From positions 1 through 36,420 of IMG/VR virus record IMGVR_UViG_3300032282_003516: 36,420 nucleotides of DNA, one strand, 5' to 3'. Shown here in pieces: positions 9,754 through 18,851 of the stretch. Position numbers and translations under genes: made by a program. Within the stretch, counting starts at the first letter, position 1. Each line of letters begins with the position of its first letter. The stretch is from a virus. The notes below the pieces were generated by a model. That model searched no databases. It was not told the origin of the DNA and was given only the letters and a program-made list of their open reading frames with translations.

Positions 9754-11184
9754 TTAGCCGCGCTTGCTCTTGCGCGCGGCGATTTCAGTCTTTTCCAGGC
9801 GGCCCAGGCCGCTACCGGAACCCGCGTCCATGTCCTTGTAGGACCGGTAGACGCGCCCACCGGCCTTACGCCCCATCGGCGGAGCCCCAGCGCCCGGCCC
9901 AGGCTGCGGCATGGGCATAGGCATCGGCATGGGCATCGGCGCACCACCGCCCTGCGGACCACCAGCGCCCGGAGGCGGCGGGACCGGCACCGGCATAGCC
10001 CCCGGCCCACTCATGGGCGGCATACCCGGCTGCATGCCCTGCTGCTGCCCCTTGGGGCCGGCAGAGATGATGATGTTGATGTTGGTCTTGCCCTTAGCCC
10101 GGCCACCCGTGGCGCGGCCCATACGGCCACCAGCGCACATCTTGCATGTGCAGCCCTTATCGTGGGCAGCCTCACCCCCGTCCGCCTTGCCCATCCGCTT
10201 CAGCGTCTGAGCCAAACGGGCGCGCTTGGCCATGGTGGGGTTGTCGCTGTGGGCAGCCTTAGCCAGCTTCTTAGCCGGGATGGGCTCGCCTTCCTTGGCA
10301 TGCAGGGCCTTACGCAGCGCGCCGGGGTGCTTAATGGCGCCCTGGATCCACTTCTCGGCCTTGCCGCCACGGGCCTTGGCGCGGGCCTTTTCTCCACGGA
10401 AAGCGGCCACGCCTTCAACATCAGGCTCTTCCGGACCCTCACCCATAGACACGCCACGCATGTCACCAGACTTCTGGCGGTTAACCGCGCGTTCAGACGC
10501 ATTGTATTGCGCCTCATTCCGCCAGTCTTCGGGATTAAAGCCACCCGCATCACGATGCGCCCGCCCGCCCTTCTTCAGCCCCTTCATGGACTGCTGGGCA
10601 TCGTGCTTCTCGTCCAGCTTGGACTTTTCCCACTTGGCCATGGACATGCCATGCTTCTTGGCCAGCTTCTTGTCTTGGGAGAGGTCTTTCTTGGAGTGTT
10701 CCCACTCCATGTGGCCAACCTTGCCGCCCTTCTTGAGAGGGGCGCCAGAGCCTGCGGTCGTCTTTAGGAGACGATCGGGAACGATGCCCATGCGGCCATC
10801 CATAGCGCCGCCGCCCATCTTGCCAGCACGTCCACCACGCTTCAGACCGCCAACGTGTTTGATGCCCTCGCGGAGTTCATTGGCGTCCTTCACGTTCCGG
10901 TTGACCTTGGCCTCCGCGATGTCACGGGCAACCAGACGACCACCGTCCTTGCGGGCCTTGCGGTCGGCACGGGCCACGGCCTTGGCACCATCGGCCTTCA
11001 TGCCGATCTTGCCGCCCCGCTTGTAGGCGCGCTTGGACACGGGCCGCATACCCGTCGGGGCCTCGGCGTGCATGTCATCCGGGATGGTGTAGTCAGAGGC
11101 GTCCACCTTGCTGGCCTTCTCGCCAGCCATACGGCGTGCCTTTGCCTTCAGTGCGGCGCGGGCGGTTTTAGCTTGAGCGGACAT
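9754..11184 (-). CDS. Large basic KRGGK-repeat protein with Pro/Met-rich tail
   Basis: 476 residues. Residues 1-300 are rich in Lys, Arg, Ala and Gly, with repeated YKRGGK, RKDGGR, LKRGGR, LKKGGK and LKKGGR elements. A CTCKMC pair lies near residue 350. [15 protein letters not shown] then begins a second module of Met/Pro-rich repeats (PMPMPMPMP) and ends in [17 protein letters not shown]. That last module resembles small stand-alone phage proteins, so the gene may be a fusion. The strongly basic character suggests contact with packaged DNA or another internal role; this is inference. Its N-terminus is similar to that of the next gene upstream. Confidence 0.72.
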   Translation of the reverse strand: MSAQAKTARAALKAKARRMAGEKASKVDASDYTIPDDMHAEAPTGMRPVSKRAYKRGGKIGMKADGAKAVARADRKARKDGGRLVARDIAEAKVNRNVKDANELREGIKHVGGLKRGGRAGKMGGGAMDGRMGIVPDRLLKTTAGSGAPLKKGGKVGHMEWEHSKKDLSQDKKLAKKHGMSMAKWEKSKLDEKHDAQQSMKGLKKGGRAHRDAGGFNPEDWRNEAQYNASERAVNRQKSGDMRGVSMGEGPEEPDVEGVAAFRGEKARAKARGGKAEKWIQGAIKHPGALRKALHAKEGEPIPAKKLAKAAHSDNPTMAKRARLAQTLKRMGKADGGEAAHDKGCTCKMCAGGRMGRATGGRAKGKTNINIIISAGPKGQQQGMQPGMPPMSGPGAMPVPVPPPPGAGGPQGGGAPMPMPMPMPMPQPGPGAGAPPMGRKAGGRVYRSYKDMDAGSGSGLGRLEKTEIAARKSKRG

Positions 11185-11207
11185 GTTCTATCTCCTGTAT
11201 CGCTCGG

Positions 11208-11990
11208 TTACCGGCCCTTGGCCGTCTTCTTGGCGGACTTCTTCTTGGCAGCGCCGCCGCGCTTCATGGGGCCAGCGTCTTCGGGTCGGTTCCGCATTGC
11301 CGCCAACTGAGCCATCTCATTGCTCACCCGGCCACCACCGATGTTGTAGTAATCCATCAGTTCATCAGCAGTAGGTTTGCGCGTTGCAGGGGCCGCAGCG
11401 CGAGAACGTGCAACAGGGGTTGGCGCAGGTGCAGGGGCCGCAGAACGCGGCTCAGGACGGCTGGGCGTAAACGCTTCCGGCGTCATTGCAGGACGCATTG
11501 CTGAAGCAGCAATCCGATCGTTTGTCCCTTCACGGAACTGGCGCCGCTCGCCCTCAGTGGTGGAAACCGGCGCAGACGGCTGGTCATACGTCCGCATATC
11601 GGTCAACGGCTGGGCCATGCCATAGGCGCCAGGAACTGCGCCGCTACCACCTGCACTGATCTCAGGCGCCTCGTTCCGGCTACGCCACCAGCGGCCCAAT
11701 GCAGCGCCTACGGGTTCATTGGTAATACGCGAGCCACTGACGCTGCCAGCATCAGCCTTCTTTACCCGCTGCACCTTATCCGCGCGCTTGGGGGCTGCCT
11801 TCCCATGAACCTTGCCACCGTCCTTGCGCGCCGTGCGATATGCCTTCTGGGTCTTGGCCGTGGCGCCCTGCTGGGCTGCATCCATGGACCCCATATCAAT
11901 CTGGGTCTTTACCTTGGACGGCTTTCTAGCAAGGCGCTGCGCCTTGTCCTTCATTGCCGCACGGGCGGCCTTAGCGGTAGCAACGCTCAT
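11208..11990 (-). CDS. Basic Ala/Arg/Lys-rich protein, paralogue of the KRGGK protein
   Basis: 260 residues. Its first 18 residues (AKAARAAMKDKAQRLA) closely match those of the 476-residue neighbour ([16 protein letters not shown]). Both continue with an ARKDGGK/R element, so the pair probably arose by duplication. The middle is Ala/Pro/Arg-rich and likely disordered. The end is MKRGGAAKKKSAKKTAKGR. It starts 2 bases after the 1390-residue gene. Unknown function; an internal, DNA-contacting virion protein is one possibility. Confidence 0.7.
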   Translation of the reverse strand: MSVATAKAARAAMKDKAQRLARKPSKVKTQIDMGSMDAAQQGATAKTQKAYRTARKDGGKVHGKAAPKRADKVQRVKKADAGSVSGSRITNEPVGAALGRWWRSRNEAPEISAGGSGAVPGAYGMAQPLTDMRTYDQPSAPVSTTEGERRQFREGTNDRIAASAMRPAMTPEAFTPSRPEPRSAAPAPAPTPVARSRAAAPATRKPTADELMDYYNIGGGRVSNEMAQLAAMRNRPEDAGPMKRGGAAKKKSAKKTAKGR

Positions 11991-11992
11991 CG

Positions 11993-14900
11993 TCAGGTTC
12001 CTTTCGTGATGGAGCGTGAGAGGGCCAGCGCCCGGAGGATAGCGTCAGGCGTTTGGGTGGGTTTGCGGGCGGGCTTTGCCTGACGGATTGGTTGAGGATT
12101 AAACCCTACGTCGCCCCCATCAGCAAAATCAGAGCCATGGGCCTGCTGTATGCTTTCCAGCATACGTTCATTGATCGGCTGAACCGCCTGCCGCAGTTCA
12201 GTATTCCCGCTCCATGAATTACGGCCCGATGGATTTGGAGAATAGGGATGAATGATCAGTGGTTCTCCGGTCTTTTTGACCACCGCAGGATCCATTACGC
12301 TTCTTTCTACGTAGTCAGGCATAGCAACATGCCGTTCAACAAATGGAAGTTTCCCTATCAACTTTCCTTTGGTGGGATATCCGTAGGTCGAATGTTCAAA
12401 AAGTAGATTTTCCCTCTTATACGCGCTGGGGTCCAACTCAACCACATGGTGACCCATCATATTACCAGCAGTGCTGATCAACTCAGGATCAGTAATTGCT
12501 GCCCTAGTAATTCCCACAGACGGGAACCCAGCGTTTTGCCAGGGCGCGGCCTCCATATGTTTGACGATAGCCCCACGATGAGCGCCAGAAAGGGTGGTAG
12601 CAAAGTCTCGCGCCTTTTCTGCGTTCAAGATCCCAGGCCAATTTTGCATAATTTCTTTTATTTTTTCACGTTTGCGAATGCTGTCTTCGTCAGTTCCCTT
12701 GATGTGAGCGCCCGCTTTTAAGCTATCGTCAAAAGCTTTGGCATCTTTCTTAGAGATGCCGGAAGACGGCACCTGAGACATTAAAACATCAAACATATTA
12801 ACAGATGAATCTACAGATTTAGGACTCATCGGGGCAAAGGCACCATATACGGGTCCGTATTTGGCAGCTTCTTGAATGTTTTTACGCAGAGCTGATGCCG
12901 CTCCTTTTGCATTTGCCCATACAGCGCCAGGATTGGGCTCTGCCATATATTTGGTGCCGGCATGCAAATCCACAGGCCACGCAAGGGGCTTGCCATTGAT
13001 GTGAGTCAGGCGTCCCAGGTTGGATCGATCTCCGCCAAGAGTAAAAATTGTCCCGCCCTTGCCAATTTTGTAGAACGCATTCCACGAAAGCTGCTCTGCT
13101 TCCTTGGGAGTGACATTCCCCATTGGCGCTACAGTTGGCGATACCTTGTGCGCTGGCATAGGCAATACTCTGGCAGAGTATGCCCCACGCTCATGCGTCG
13201 GAACGCTCCATGCTTCACGGGCCTTAAGATATTGTTGAACCACTTCCGGGTCTTCATGTTCCGGATGCAGCAATAGTTTCATGCGCCGTTGCAGTTCAAC
13301 CTGCTCCGGAGAAGCTGATCTGCCGCCATTTTTGTATTTGTCAGCAACCCGCATGGCCTTCTGCACCATGGGATCAGATCCCGGATCACCCCCGTTCGCC
13401 ATCTTATGTTGATCAAGCCCTTCAATCCCAGCAGCGCGCATAGCATGCGCCACAATATGCTGGTGGATGGGAGGATCATTTATTTCGCCGCCAGATGCCG
13501 CATGGCGCATTGCGTTCATCAGGTCTTCGTGGGTCGTTACGGCATCGGCGGATTTATCCCATACCGTGTGGTGGACGAGGTGTTGGTAATGTGGCGTCAG
13601 TTCAGACGGCATCCCGATGTTTAACGCCCTCTGGCGAGCCGCCAGACGCAGAACGGAATCGACCTGAGCCTTGTCTATTAGCTTGTTACGTTCTTTACCT
13701 GGGGACGTTCCAGAGTGAACATTATACTGTCGCGTGTCGGCTGTTGGCTGGTCTCCACGGCCAAGCATAGAGGCAAGGAATCCAGACTTGGCGTATTTGA
13801 TGCCATGTAATTTTGTCGCCCAGTCGCGCCACTCCTGTGGGGCGCTATCCGAGTGAATGGCCCTGGCGACCATGTCGGATACGAGTTTTTCCTGTCCGGG
13901 TAGCATTTTGGCAGCGTAGGGGAGCGCCTGTGCCTCCCCTTTATTTGTCATGCCAAAGCTACTCATTGCCCGCACGGCATCTTGGACCGCGCCTTGATGT
14001 ACGTTTCCTTTGACGGCGGCGTCTAGATATTTTTGCCCCATTGGGGTCTGCAACCATTCGCCCATTGCTCCCTCGGGGCGAATAAGTCTGTCCTTTGGAC
14101 CGGGAAAATCAGGCCAGTTTTCCATTATCTTCTCTGGCGTAAGATCTCCACGTTGGATGCTTGCCCGTGTAATGAGATACGCCTTGATAAGATCACGCGG
14201 CGTCAGTCCAGTGGTTGCGGCTTTTTTGGCGGTCTCATTCATAAAATTCCCAAACGCGGCAACATGCGATGGAATTTCCGTGAACGACCCAAGAGATTTA
14301 TGCACCTCGGGAAGCGGCGTCCAATCCCAGCCAGCCATACGCTTGCTTTCAGGATCTTGATATTCCTCCAATGAGCGTTCTGGCCCCCCACCACTCCGCA
14401 TCACCTGCCGCCCCACATTGGGCATGTAGTGCGTGGGATACTTGTCCTGGATAAGGCGACCGCCGCGAGCGTATTTGTGCCCCTTGTATGCGTGTTCAAT
14501 TTTAAGAATGTCCTCGGGAGACATAAAATCTTCAGCGCCTTCATGGGCGGTCCATGGGGCCATCACGCCAATTTTTTGATCCGCAAAAACCGTATCTTCT
14601 GTTCGGGCTTTTTTGTTATGTTCACCATGAGGCCCAAAGTTTAGCCAGCTATTTTGCCCCCTGGTTTCACTCGTCATAGCTAGACGAGCAAGCGGGCTAT
14701 ACATGGAAGCATGAGAGCGCCACGCATTCTCTTCGCCATCATGCCTAAAGCCAACACCTTCCTTGGCATGCCCGTAATAGTCGTGAACAGCCCTAAAGAC
14801 ATCATTTACAGTTACAGGGTAACCGTTCCACCGCTCTCCACTGTCCGCAAGAAGAGGATTTTTTGCGCGCTCTTCTTCTGGGATTTCTTTTGATCCGTAA

Positions 14901-16165
14901 CCAAAGTATGTGGGGAACACATACATATGATTGTTTTTATTAACGTCTTCTATAGCAAGACGAGGAGACGCTTCGTATGGGTCTCTTTCTTTTTCTGGAT
15001 CCCAAAACTCAGCAACAAACCCATGCTTTTTGGCCACTTGGTATTGCGCCATTGTTTCATTGATCATCGCCTCATATGAGGCTTTGACCAATGGATGGGC
15101 AGGATCATCAGCCATACGTTCATATTCATGAGCAATTCTTTGCGCGCGCGCCGGGTCTACCTTCGCGTATTTCTTGGGAGGGCTATATTCAAGCCCCATG
15201 TCGCGCATGTATTTTTCAGCGACAGCACGAATGTGGTGATTCGGCCCCGCCTCAACAAATTCCCCAGTGAGAGGAATTTTTACCCTTTGGGGAAGACCTT
15301 CAAGAGGTGCTTGATGCGATGGATGAAGTGATCCTTGGCTTCCTGGAACGCCTCCTCCGATGGGTAGTCCTCCCGCTTGGGAGCCAATTTGGCTATGTGA
15401 GGCGGCATTTTCACCGGCATATGACTCTCCTGAGTAAGTTTGGCTTCCTTCAGGTATAGAAGAATGCCCGATTGGTGCAAAGTCACGAGAATACATCCCA
15501 CCACCATCAGCATAACCATCGCTAACGTGGCCTCCGGAGGCGAACCCGGTAGCATCACCGCTATCGCCGGGGCCATCAGACTCCGATGTTGTCCCGGATC
15601 CCTCGATAGGCTCGTAGACGTTTTTAGCCGCAGCGTCCGCCGCAGTGGTCGCGCTAGGCGCAAACGGGTTCGTCGTGGGCTCAATCAGCTTCGGCACCGC
15701 AGCGGCTGGCGCGTAGTTGAACGTGGCCTGGGCGAGGGAGGGATTAAAGCCACCAGAAGCCCCTACAGACGGCGTGGGGGCGCCCAGGTTGGGGGCGCCC
15801 GTCACCCCGCTAAACGGCGCTGTGAGGCTTGCCTGGGCAGGCACGAGGCTGCCAAAGCCCGACGGGCCAGCCATGAAGCCCGGCACATTGGGCAGGCCCC
15901 CACCAGGGGCGGATGCGGGCGTGATCATCCCCATGCCGGGCGGCATCAAGTTCTGGTAGTTCACCGTCGTGGCAGGCAACGGTTCCTGAAGAGGCAGTTT
16001 GTCTGCCGGCTTGGCTACGGTGGATTGGCCGCTCTTTCCTGACTTACCCCCGAAGAACCCACTGAAGGCGCTATCGCCGGGGGCCACTGTCGTGGTGGCC
16101 GTATCGCCGCCATCAGCAAACATCCTGCGGGCAACGAGCAACGCCCGGCGAACATCCTTCGTCAT
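11993..16165 (-). CDS. Very large polyvalent protein, probably injected
   Basis: 1390 residues. Residues 1-300 are low-complexity, Gly/Pro/Ser-rich. Three globular parts follow. Part A (about 300-560) carries VHDYYGHAKEGVGFRHDG and ENAWRSHASMYSPLARLAM, with conserved-looking His residues. Part B (about 580-915) includes WRDWATKLHGIKYAKSGFLA. Part C (about 950-1330) includes GKGGTIFTLGGDRSN. [FYM]-x-x-Gly-Gly motifs (FADGG, YADGG, YARGG, MANGG, YKNGG) sit at residues 16, 208, 218, 565, 922, 944 and 1347, close to the boundaries. Large multidomain phage proteins of this kind are thought to enter the cell with the DNA. The inner part (about 12200-15300) is clearly AT-richer than its flanks, which suggests acquisition. 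TAATG overlap with the portal gene. Confidence 0.75.
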   Translation of the reverse strand: MTKDVRRALLVARRMFADGGDTATTTVAPGDSAFSGFFGGKSGKSGQSTVAKPADKLPLQEPLPATTVNYQNLMPPGMGMITPASAPGGGLPNVPGFMAGPSGFGSLVPAQASLTAPFSGVTGAPNLGAPTPSVGASGGFNPSLAQATFNYAPAAAVPKLIEPTTNPFAPSATTAADAAAKNVYEPIEGSGTTSESDGPGDSGDATGFASGGHVSDGYADGGGMYSRDFAPIGHSSIPEGSQTYSGESYAGENAASHSQIGSQAGGLPIGGGVPGSQGSLHPSHQAPLEGLPQRVKIPLTGEFVEAGPNHHIRAVAEKYMRDMGLEYSPPKKYAKVDPARAQRIAHEYERMADDPAHPLVKASYEAMINETMAQYQVAKKHGFVAEFWDPEKERDPYEASPRLAIEDVNKNNHMYVFPTYFGYGSKEIPEEERAKNPLLADSGERWNGYPVTVNDVFRAVHDYYGHAKEGVGFRHDGEENAWRSHASMYSPLARLAMTSETRGQNSWLNFGPHGEHNKKARTEDTVFADQKIGVMAPWTAHEGAEDFMSPEDILKIEHAYKGHKYARGGRLIQDKYPTHYMPNVGRQVMRSGGGPERSLEEYQDPESKRMAGWDWTPLPEVHKSLGSFTEIPSHVAAFGNFMNETAKKAATTGLTPRDLIKAYLITRASIQRGDLTPEKIMENWPDFPGPKDRLIRPEGAMGEWLQTPMGQKYLDAAVKGNVHQGAVQDAVRAMSSFGMTNKGEAQALPYAAKMLPGQEKLVSDMVARAIHSDSAPQEWRDWATKLHGIKYAKSGFLASMLGRGDQPTADTRQYNVHSGTSPGKERNKLIDKAQVDSVLRLAARQRALNIGMPSELTPHYQHLVHHTVWDKSADAVTTHEDLMNAMRHAASGGEINDPPIHQHIVAHAMRAAGIEGLDQHKMANGGDPGSDPMVQKAMRVADKYKNGGRSASPEQVELQRRMKLLLHPEHEDPEVVQQYLKAREAWSVPTHERGAYSARVLPMPAHKVSPTVAPMGNVTPKEAEQLSWNAFYKIGKGGTIFTLGGDRSNLGRLTHINGKPLAWPVDLHAGTKYMAEPNPGAVWANAKGAASALRKNIQEAAKYGPVYGAFAPMSPKSVDSSVNMFDVLMSQVPSSGISKKDAKAFDDSLKAGAHIKGTDEDSIRKREKIKEIMQNWPGILNAEKARDFATTLSGAHRGAIVKHMEAAPWQNAGFPSVGITRAAITDPELISTAGNMMGHHVVELDPSAYKRENLLFEHSTYGYPTKGKLIGKLPFVERHVAMPDYVERSVMDPAVVKKTGEPLIIHPYSPNPSGRNSWSGNTELRQAVQPINERMLESIQQAHGSDFADGGDVGFNPQPIRQAKPARKPTQTPDAILRALALSRSITKGT

Positions 16166-18477
16166 TACTGAATGCCCTCACGATTCAACAGCGGCTGGAT
16201 AAGAGGCGCCGCTTCCGGATGAAGAAGAATGTCCTTGGCCATCTGTAGGACCGCCATGCGCTCCCGGCTCTCCCGGTCACGATCGCGGCTCTCATCGTTC
16301 ACCGCAGCCTGGGCGGCGCGGATGGACACCTCGCGCTGCTTGTTCTGGGCAGCCAGCATCTTGGCGTGGGCGTCCATCATGTCAGCCTGGGATTCCTGAC
16401 CCTGCTGGCTTTCACCCATAGCCTTTTGCATCAGGATGTCGGTCTGGGTCTTTTCGTTCATAACCTTAGCTTGCGTTTCCGCAGCCTTGATCTGAACCAT
16501 CTTGGCCTTCGTATCCGCGTCCTGCTTCTTGATCTGCATCTCCGCGATTTGCTTCTGCAACTCAGGCGGAATCTGACCTTGCGCCTGGGGCGGCGCCATG
16601 AACTGCTCGGGATTGTTCCACCCGATCGTCTGCAAGGCCGCCCGATCGATGGCAATCGGGTCATACAGCGTGGGGTTGCCCTGCTGTAGCTGCTTCAGAG
16701 CCATGATCTTCATCACGCGCTGCGTGTGGCTTGCCGTATTTGGGTCCGCCTGGGGAACCAGATCAGCATCGTTCAGCGCCATCAGGAATGTCTGCTCATC
16801 CCACTGGTATGCCGGGCGGCGAATGCGCTTCCAGAAGGACTCCGGGTTTTCCTGGAAGCACCGGGCCAGAAGCTGGAACTCCCGCGCCTGGGCGGCGTGA
16901 AGCCGCTTGTGGACGGCGTTCAGCACCTTGGTCGCCTGATCGATCATAGCCAGCGTGGTGCCCACGGGCGCGTCCGCACGGCCCTCACCGACCTGCTGTT
17001 CGCTTGTGCCCCCAATCCGCATGCCGGTCTCGGCCATGTTCCCCACCAGGGCCATCAGGGCTTGGGACGGCTCCTTGTAGGGCAGGGGCATGATGGCCTG
17101 ATTGATCGGCATGCCACCCGTCTTGACCGGCGCCCCACCGCCCGGCGGCACGCGGAAGATGTTGGTGTTCTGCCGCGCGCCAACGTCCGCGAACAGGAAG
17201 CCGGGGAAATTGGAATACATGCCGGCATCGAGAAGTTCACGCCACGCCGCCGTGATCGCGTTCGTGGTGTTGCCCAGAATGTGCAGCAGGCCGATATCGT
17301 AGAACCCCAGGCCGGGCGTAAAGGTATACTTTACAAACGTATCACGCGCCTCGGGCAGTTCCTTGGTGTCCTCGTCGTAGTTCCTGACGATCGAAAGGAT
17401 TTCACGCGAGGAAGCGTCAATGGTCACGCGATACGGAATCTCAAGCCCGGTCTCGCGCCCCTTGTTCTTATGTTCAAAGCCCTTGATGTCCAGTTCGCAG
17501 TAGCACTCGTAGATTTCCCGGTCCCGATCGTCTGGGTTCGCGGCGTTCATCGAGATGCCCTGCTGGGAGTTCTTCTCCCGCTTGACGGCGTCCGCATCCT
17601 CCGACTTGGGCGTGGATAAATCCATGTCCTTGTAGACACCCAGGATCTGGAGCCGCTTCACCGTGCTGGGCCGCATGTAGACGCGGTGCGTGATGCGCTT
17701 GGCGTTGCTCAGGTCAGTGGCCGCATTGTTTACAATGAGATCGTCGGCATCCACCGTCTCGGACACCGGGCGATTTCGTAGCGGACAATAATAGACCTTC
17801 TTGAACGCCGTGCCCCCGAAGCCCAGCATGAGCAGCATGCGGTCAGTGTCGGGGTAATACTCCGTCGCCACCGCCGTCAGATAGTGGTTCATATCTTTCT
17901 CAAGACAATCGGCCAGACGCTCTTGCTGGACTGTCTCGGTGTTGCTGTCGTTCCTGATCTTCACCGGCCCATCGGTGGGCAGGAGTTCCGACCGGGCGTT
18001 CGCCTGGAACCGAAGCACAGCCTCCAGAAGCAGCGGGTGCCGCACCTTGGACATCCCCTCCACCGGGGCGCCGTCCGCCGCGCCCTGGACCCCAGGCGCC
18101 TCCAGCTTCAGGCCCAACAGCTTCAGACCCGTGGCGCGGTCCTCGATCCACTCCTTGCGCGTCTCCAGGTCGTCCCGGATGCCACGCAGGAGTTCCTCGC
18201 TGATGCGGGACAGTTCCATCCCGTCGATCTCATCGACGAGGTTGTCGAACCACCCCGCGCTGGCCTTGCCGGCACGCTCCAGCGGATTGCCGTCGATGCT
18301 GACGGTAACGGACCCATCAGGATGGTTGATCCGGAGAATGTTCCCCGCGTCATCCATTTCCGGGGTGTCGGTGTCAGATACGCCCTCATCCACGACGACC
18401 TGAACGGGTTCGTCGTCCAGGCCTTCAGACGGCGCTGTCTGGTCTAGCCGGATGTTGTCCGGGTTCAGCCCTGCCAT
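16165..18477 (-). CDS. Portal protein (P22-like)
   Basis: 770 residues, the length of podovirus-type portals. The core order is LEAVLRFQANARSELLP, LLMLGFGGTAFKKVYY, DADDLIVNNAATDL and then PGLGFYDIGLLHILG. A long helical C-terminal barrel region follows (about residues 640-760, Gln/Ala/Lys-rich with KQIAEMQIKKQDADTKAKM). The portal forms the 12-fold ring through which DNA enters and leaves the head, and it docks the terminase. It lies two genes below TerL and directly above the polyvalent protein, whose ATG overlaps its TAA by one base. GGAG precedes the ATG at 18477. Confidence 0.9.
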   Translation of the reverse strand: MAGLNPDNIRLDQTAPSEGLDDEPVQVVVDEGVSDTDTPEMDDAGNILRINHPDGSVTVSIDGNPLERAGKASAGWFDNLVDEIDGMELSRISEELLRGIRDDLETRKEWIEDRATGLKLLGLKLEAPGVQGAADGAPVEGMSKVRHPLLLEAVLRFQANARSELLPTDGPVKIRNDSNTETVQQERLADCLEKDMNHYLTAVATEYYPDTDRMLLMLGFGGTAFKKVYYCPLRNRPVSETVDADDLIVNNAATDLSNAKRITHRVYMRPSTVKRLQILGVYKDMDLSTPKSEDADAVKREKNSQQGISMNAANPDDRDREIYECYCELDIKGFEHKNKGRETGLEIPYRVTIDASSREILSIVRNYDEDTKELPEARDTFVKYTFTPGLGFYDIGLLHILGNTTNAITAAWRELLDAGMYSNFPGFLFADVGARQNTNIFRVPPGGGAPVKTGGMPINQAIMPLPYKEPSQALMALVGNMAETGMRIGGTSEQQVGEGRADAPVGTTLAMIDQATKVLNAVHKRLHAAQAREFQLLARCFQENPESFWKRIRRPAYQWDEQTFLMALNDADLVPQADPNTASHTQRVMKIMALKQLQQGNPTLYDPIAIDRAALQTIGWNNPEQFMAPPQAQGQIPPELQKQIAEMQIKKQDADTKAKMVQIKAAETQAKVMNEKTQTDILMQKAMGESQQGQESQADMMDAHAKMLAAQNKQREVSIRAAQAAVNDESRDRDRESRERMAVLQMAKDILLHPEAAPLIQPLLNREGIQ

Positions 18478-18658
18478 TGTCTACTCCGGTGTATTCCGCC
18501 TCCATCCGGCGGATGCCTTCCATGGCGGCCATGGTATCAGTATCGGCTTCAATAACATATACTTTCGTGCGTTCCGCAACATCTATGTCCCAGACAGTCA
18601 CGGTCCAGTGCTGCGAACTGGTTTCATGCGGGTCAACGGTAGCGTTCAACTTCATCAT
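18425..18658 (-). CDS. Small protein overlapping the portal start
   Basis: 77 residues. It begins with two ATG codons (18658, 18655). The product has a beta-like first half (HWTVTVWDIDVAERTKVYVIEAD), then a helix (TMAAMEGIRRMEAEYTG), and a Pro/Arg tail encoded inside the portal gene. The 53-base overlap with the portal is larger than elsewhere in the operon, so the tail could be incidental. Its start lies 25 bases inside the 72-residue gene. Unknown function. Confidence 0.6.
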   Translation of the reverse strand: MMKLNATVDPHETSSQHWTVTVWDIDVAERTKVYVIEADTDTMAAMEGIRRMEAEYTGVDNGRAEPGQHPARPDSAV

Positions 18659-18851
18659 TCTTCTTTCTCCCGATAGTAATGTTTTCCTGCGCTTTTATCT
18701 CCGTGTTGCGCCACGACCAGCACTGACCATCTTGTTGAAAACAAACCCAAATTAGGTCCATCTCGGGACCGTAGTCTATCAAGATGTGCGCCATTGCCTT
18801 CCCGCGCGGCGTGGTTACGGGCAGCGGCGGATTCAGTTGCAGCATGCTCAT
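18633..18851 (-). CDS. Small conserved phage protein between TerL and portal
   Basis: 72 residues. The core LPVTTPRGKAMAHILIDYG, then DLIWVCFQQDGQCWSWRN, then EIKAQENITIGR is a pattern I have seen in short phage proteins encoded next to terminase or portal genes; their role is unknown. The start is ATG at 18851, which overlaps the TerL stop by 4 bases (ATGA). A second ATG is at 18845. Soluble, with no membrane segment. Confidence 0.72.
   Translation of the reverse strand: MSMLQLNPPLPVTTPRGKAMAHILIDYGPEMDLIWVCFQQDGQCWSWRNTEIKAQENITIGRKKNDEVERYR

Noticed and set aside
9724-11026. Long plus-strand frames opposite the KRGGK protein
   Set aside because: High GC leaves many frames open. Third-position bias and start signals support the minus strand only.
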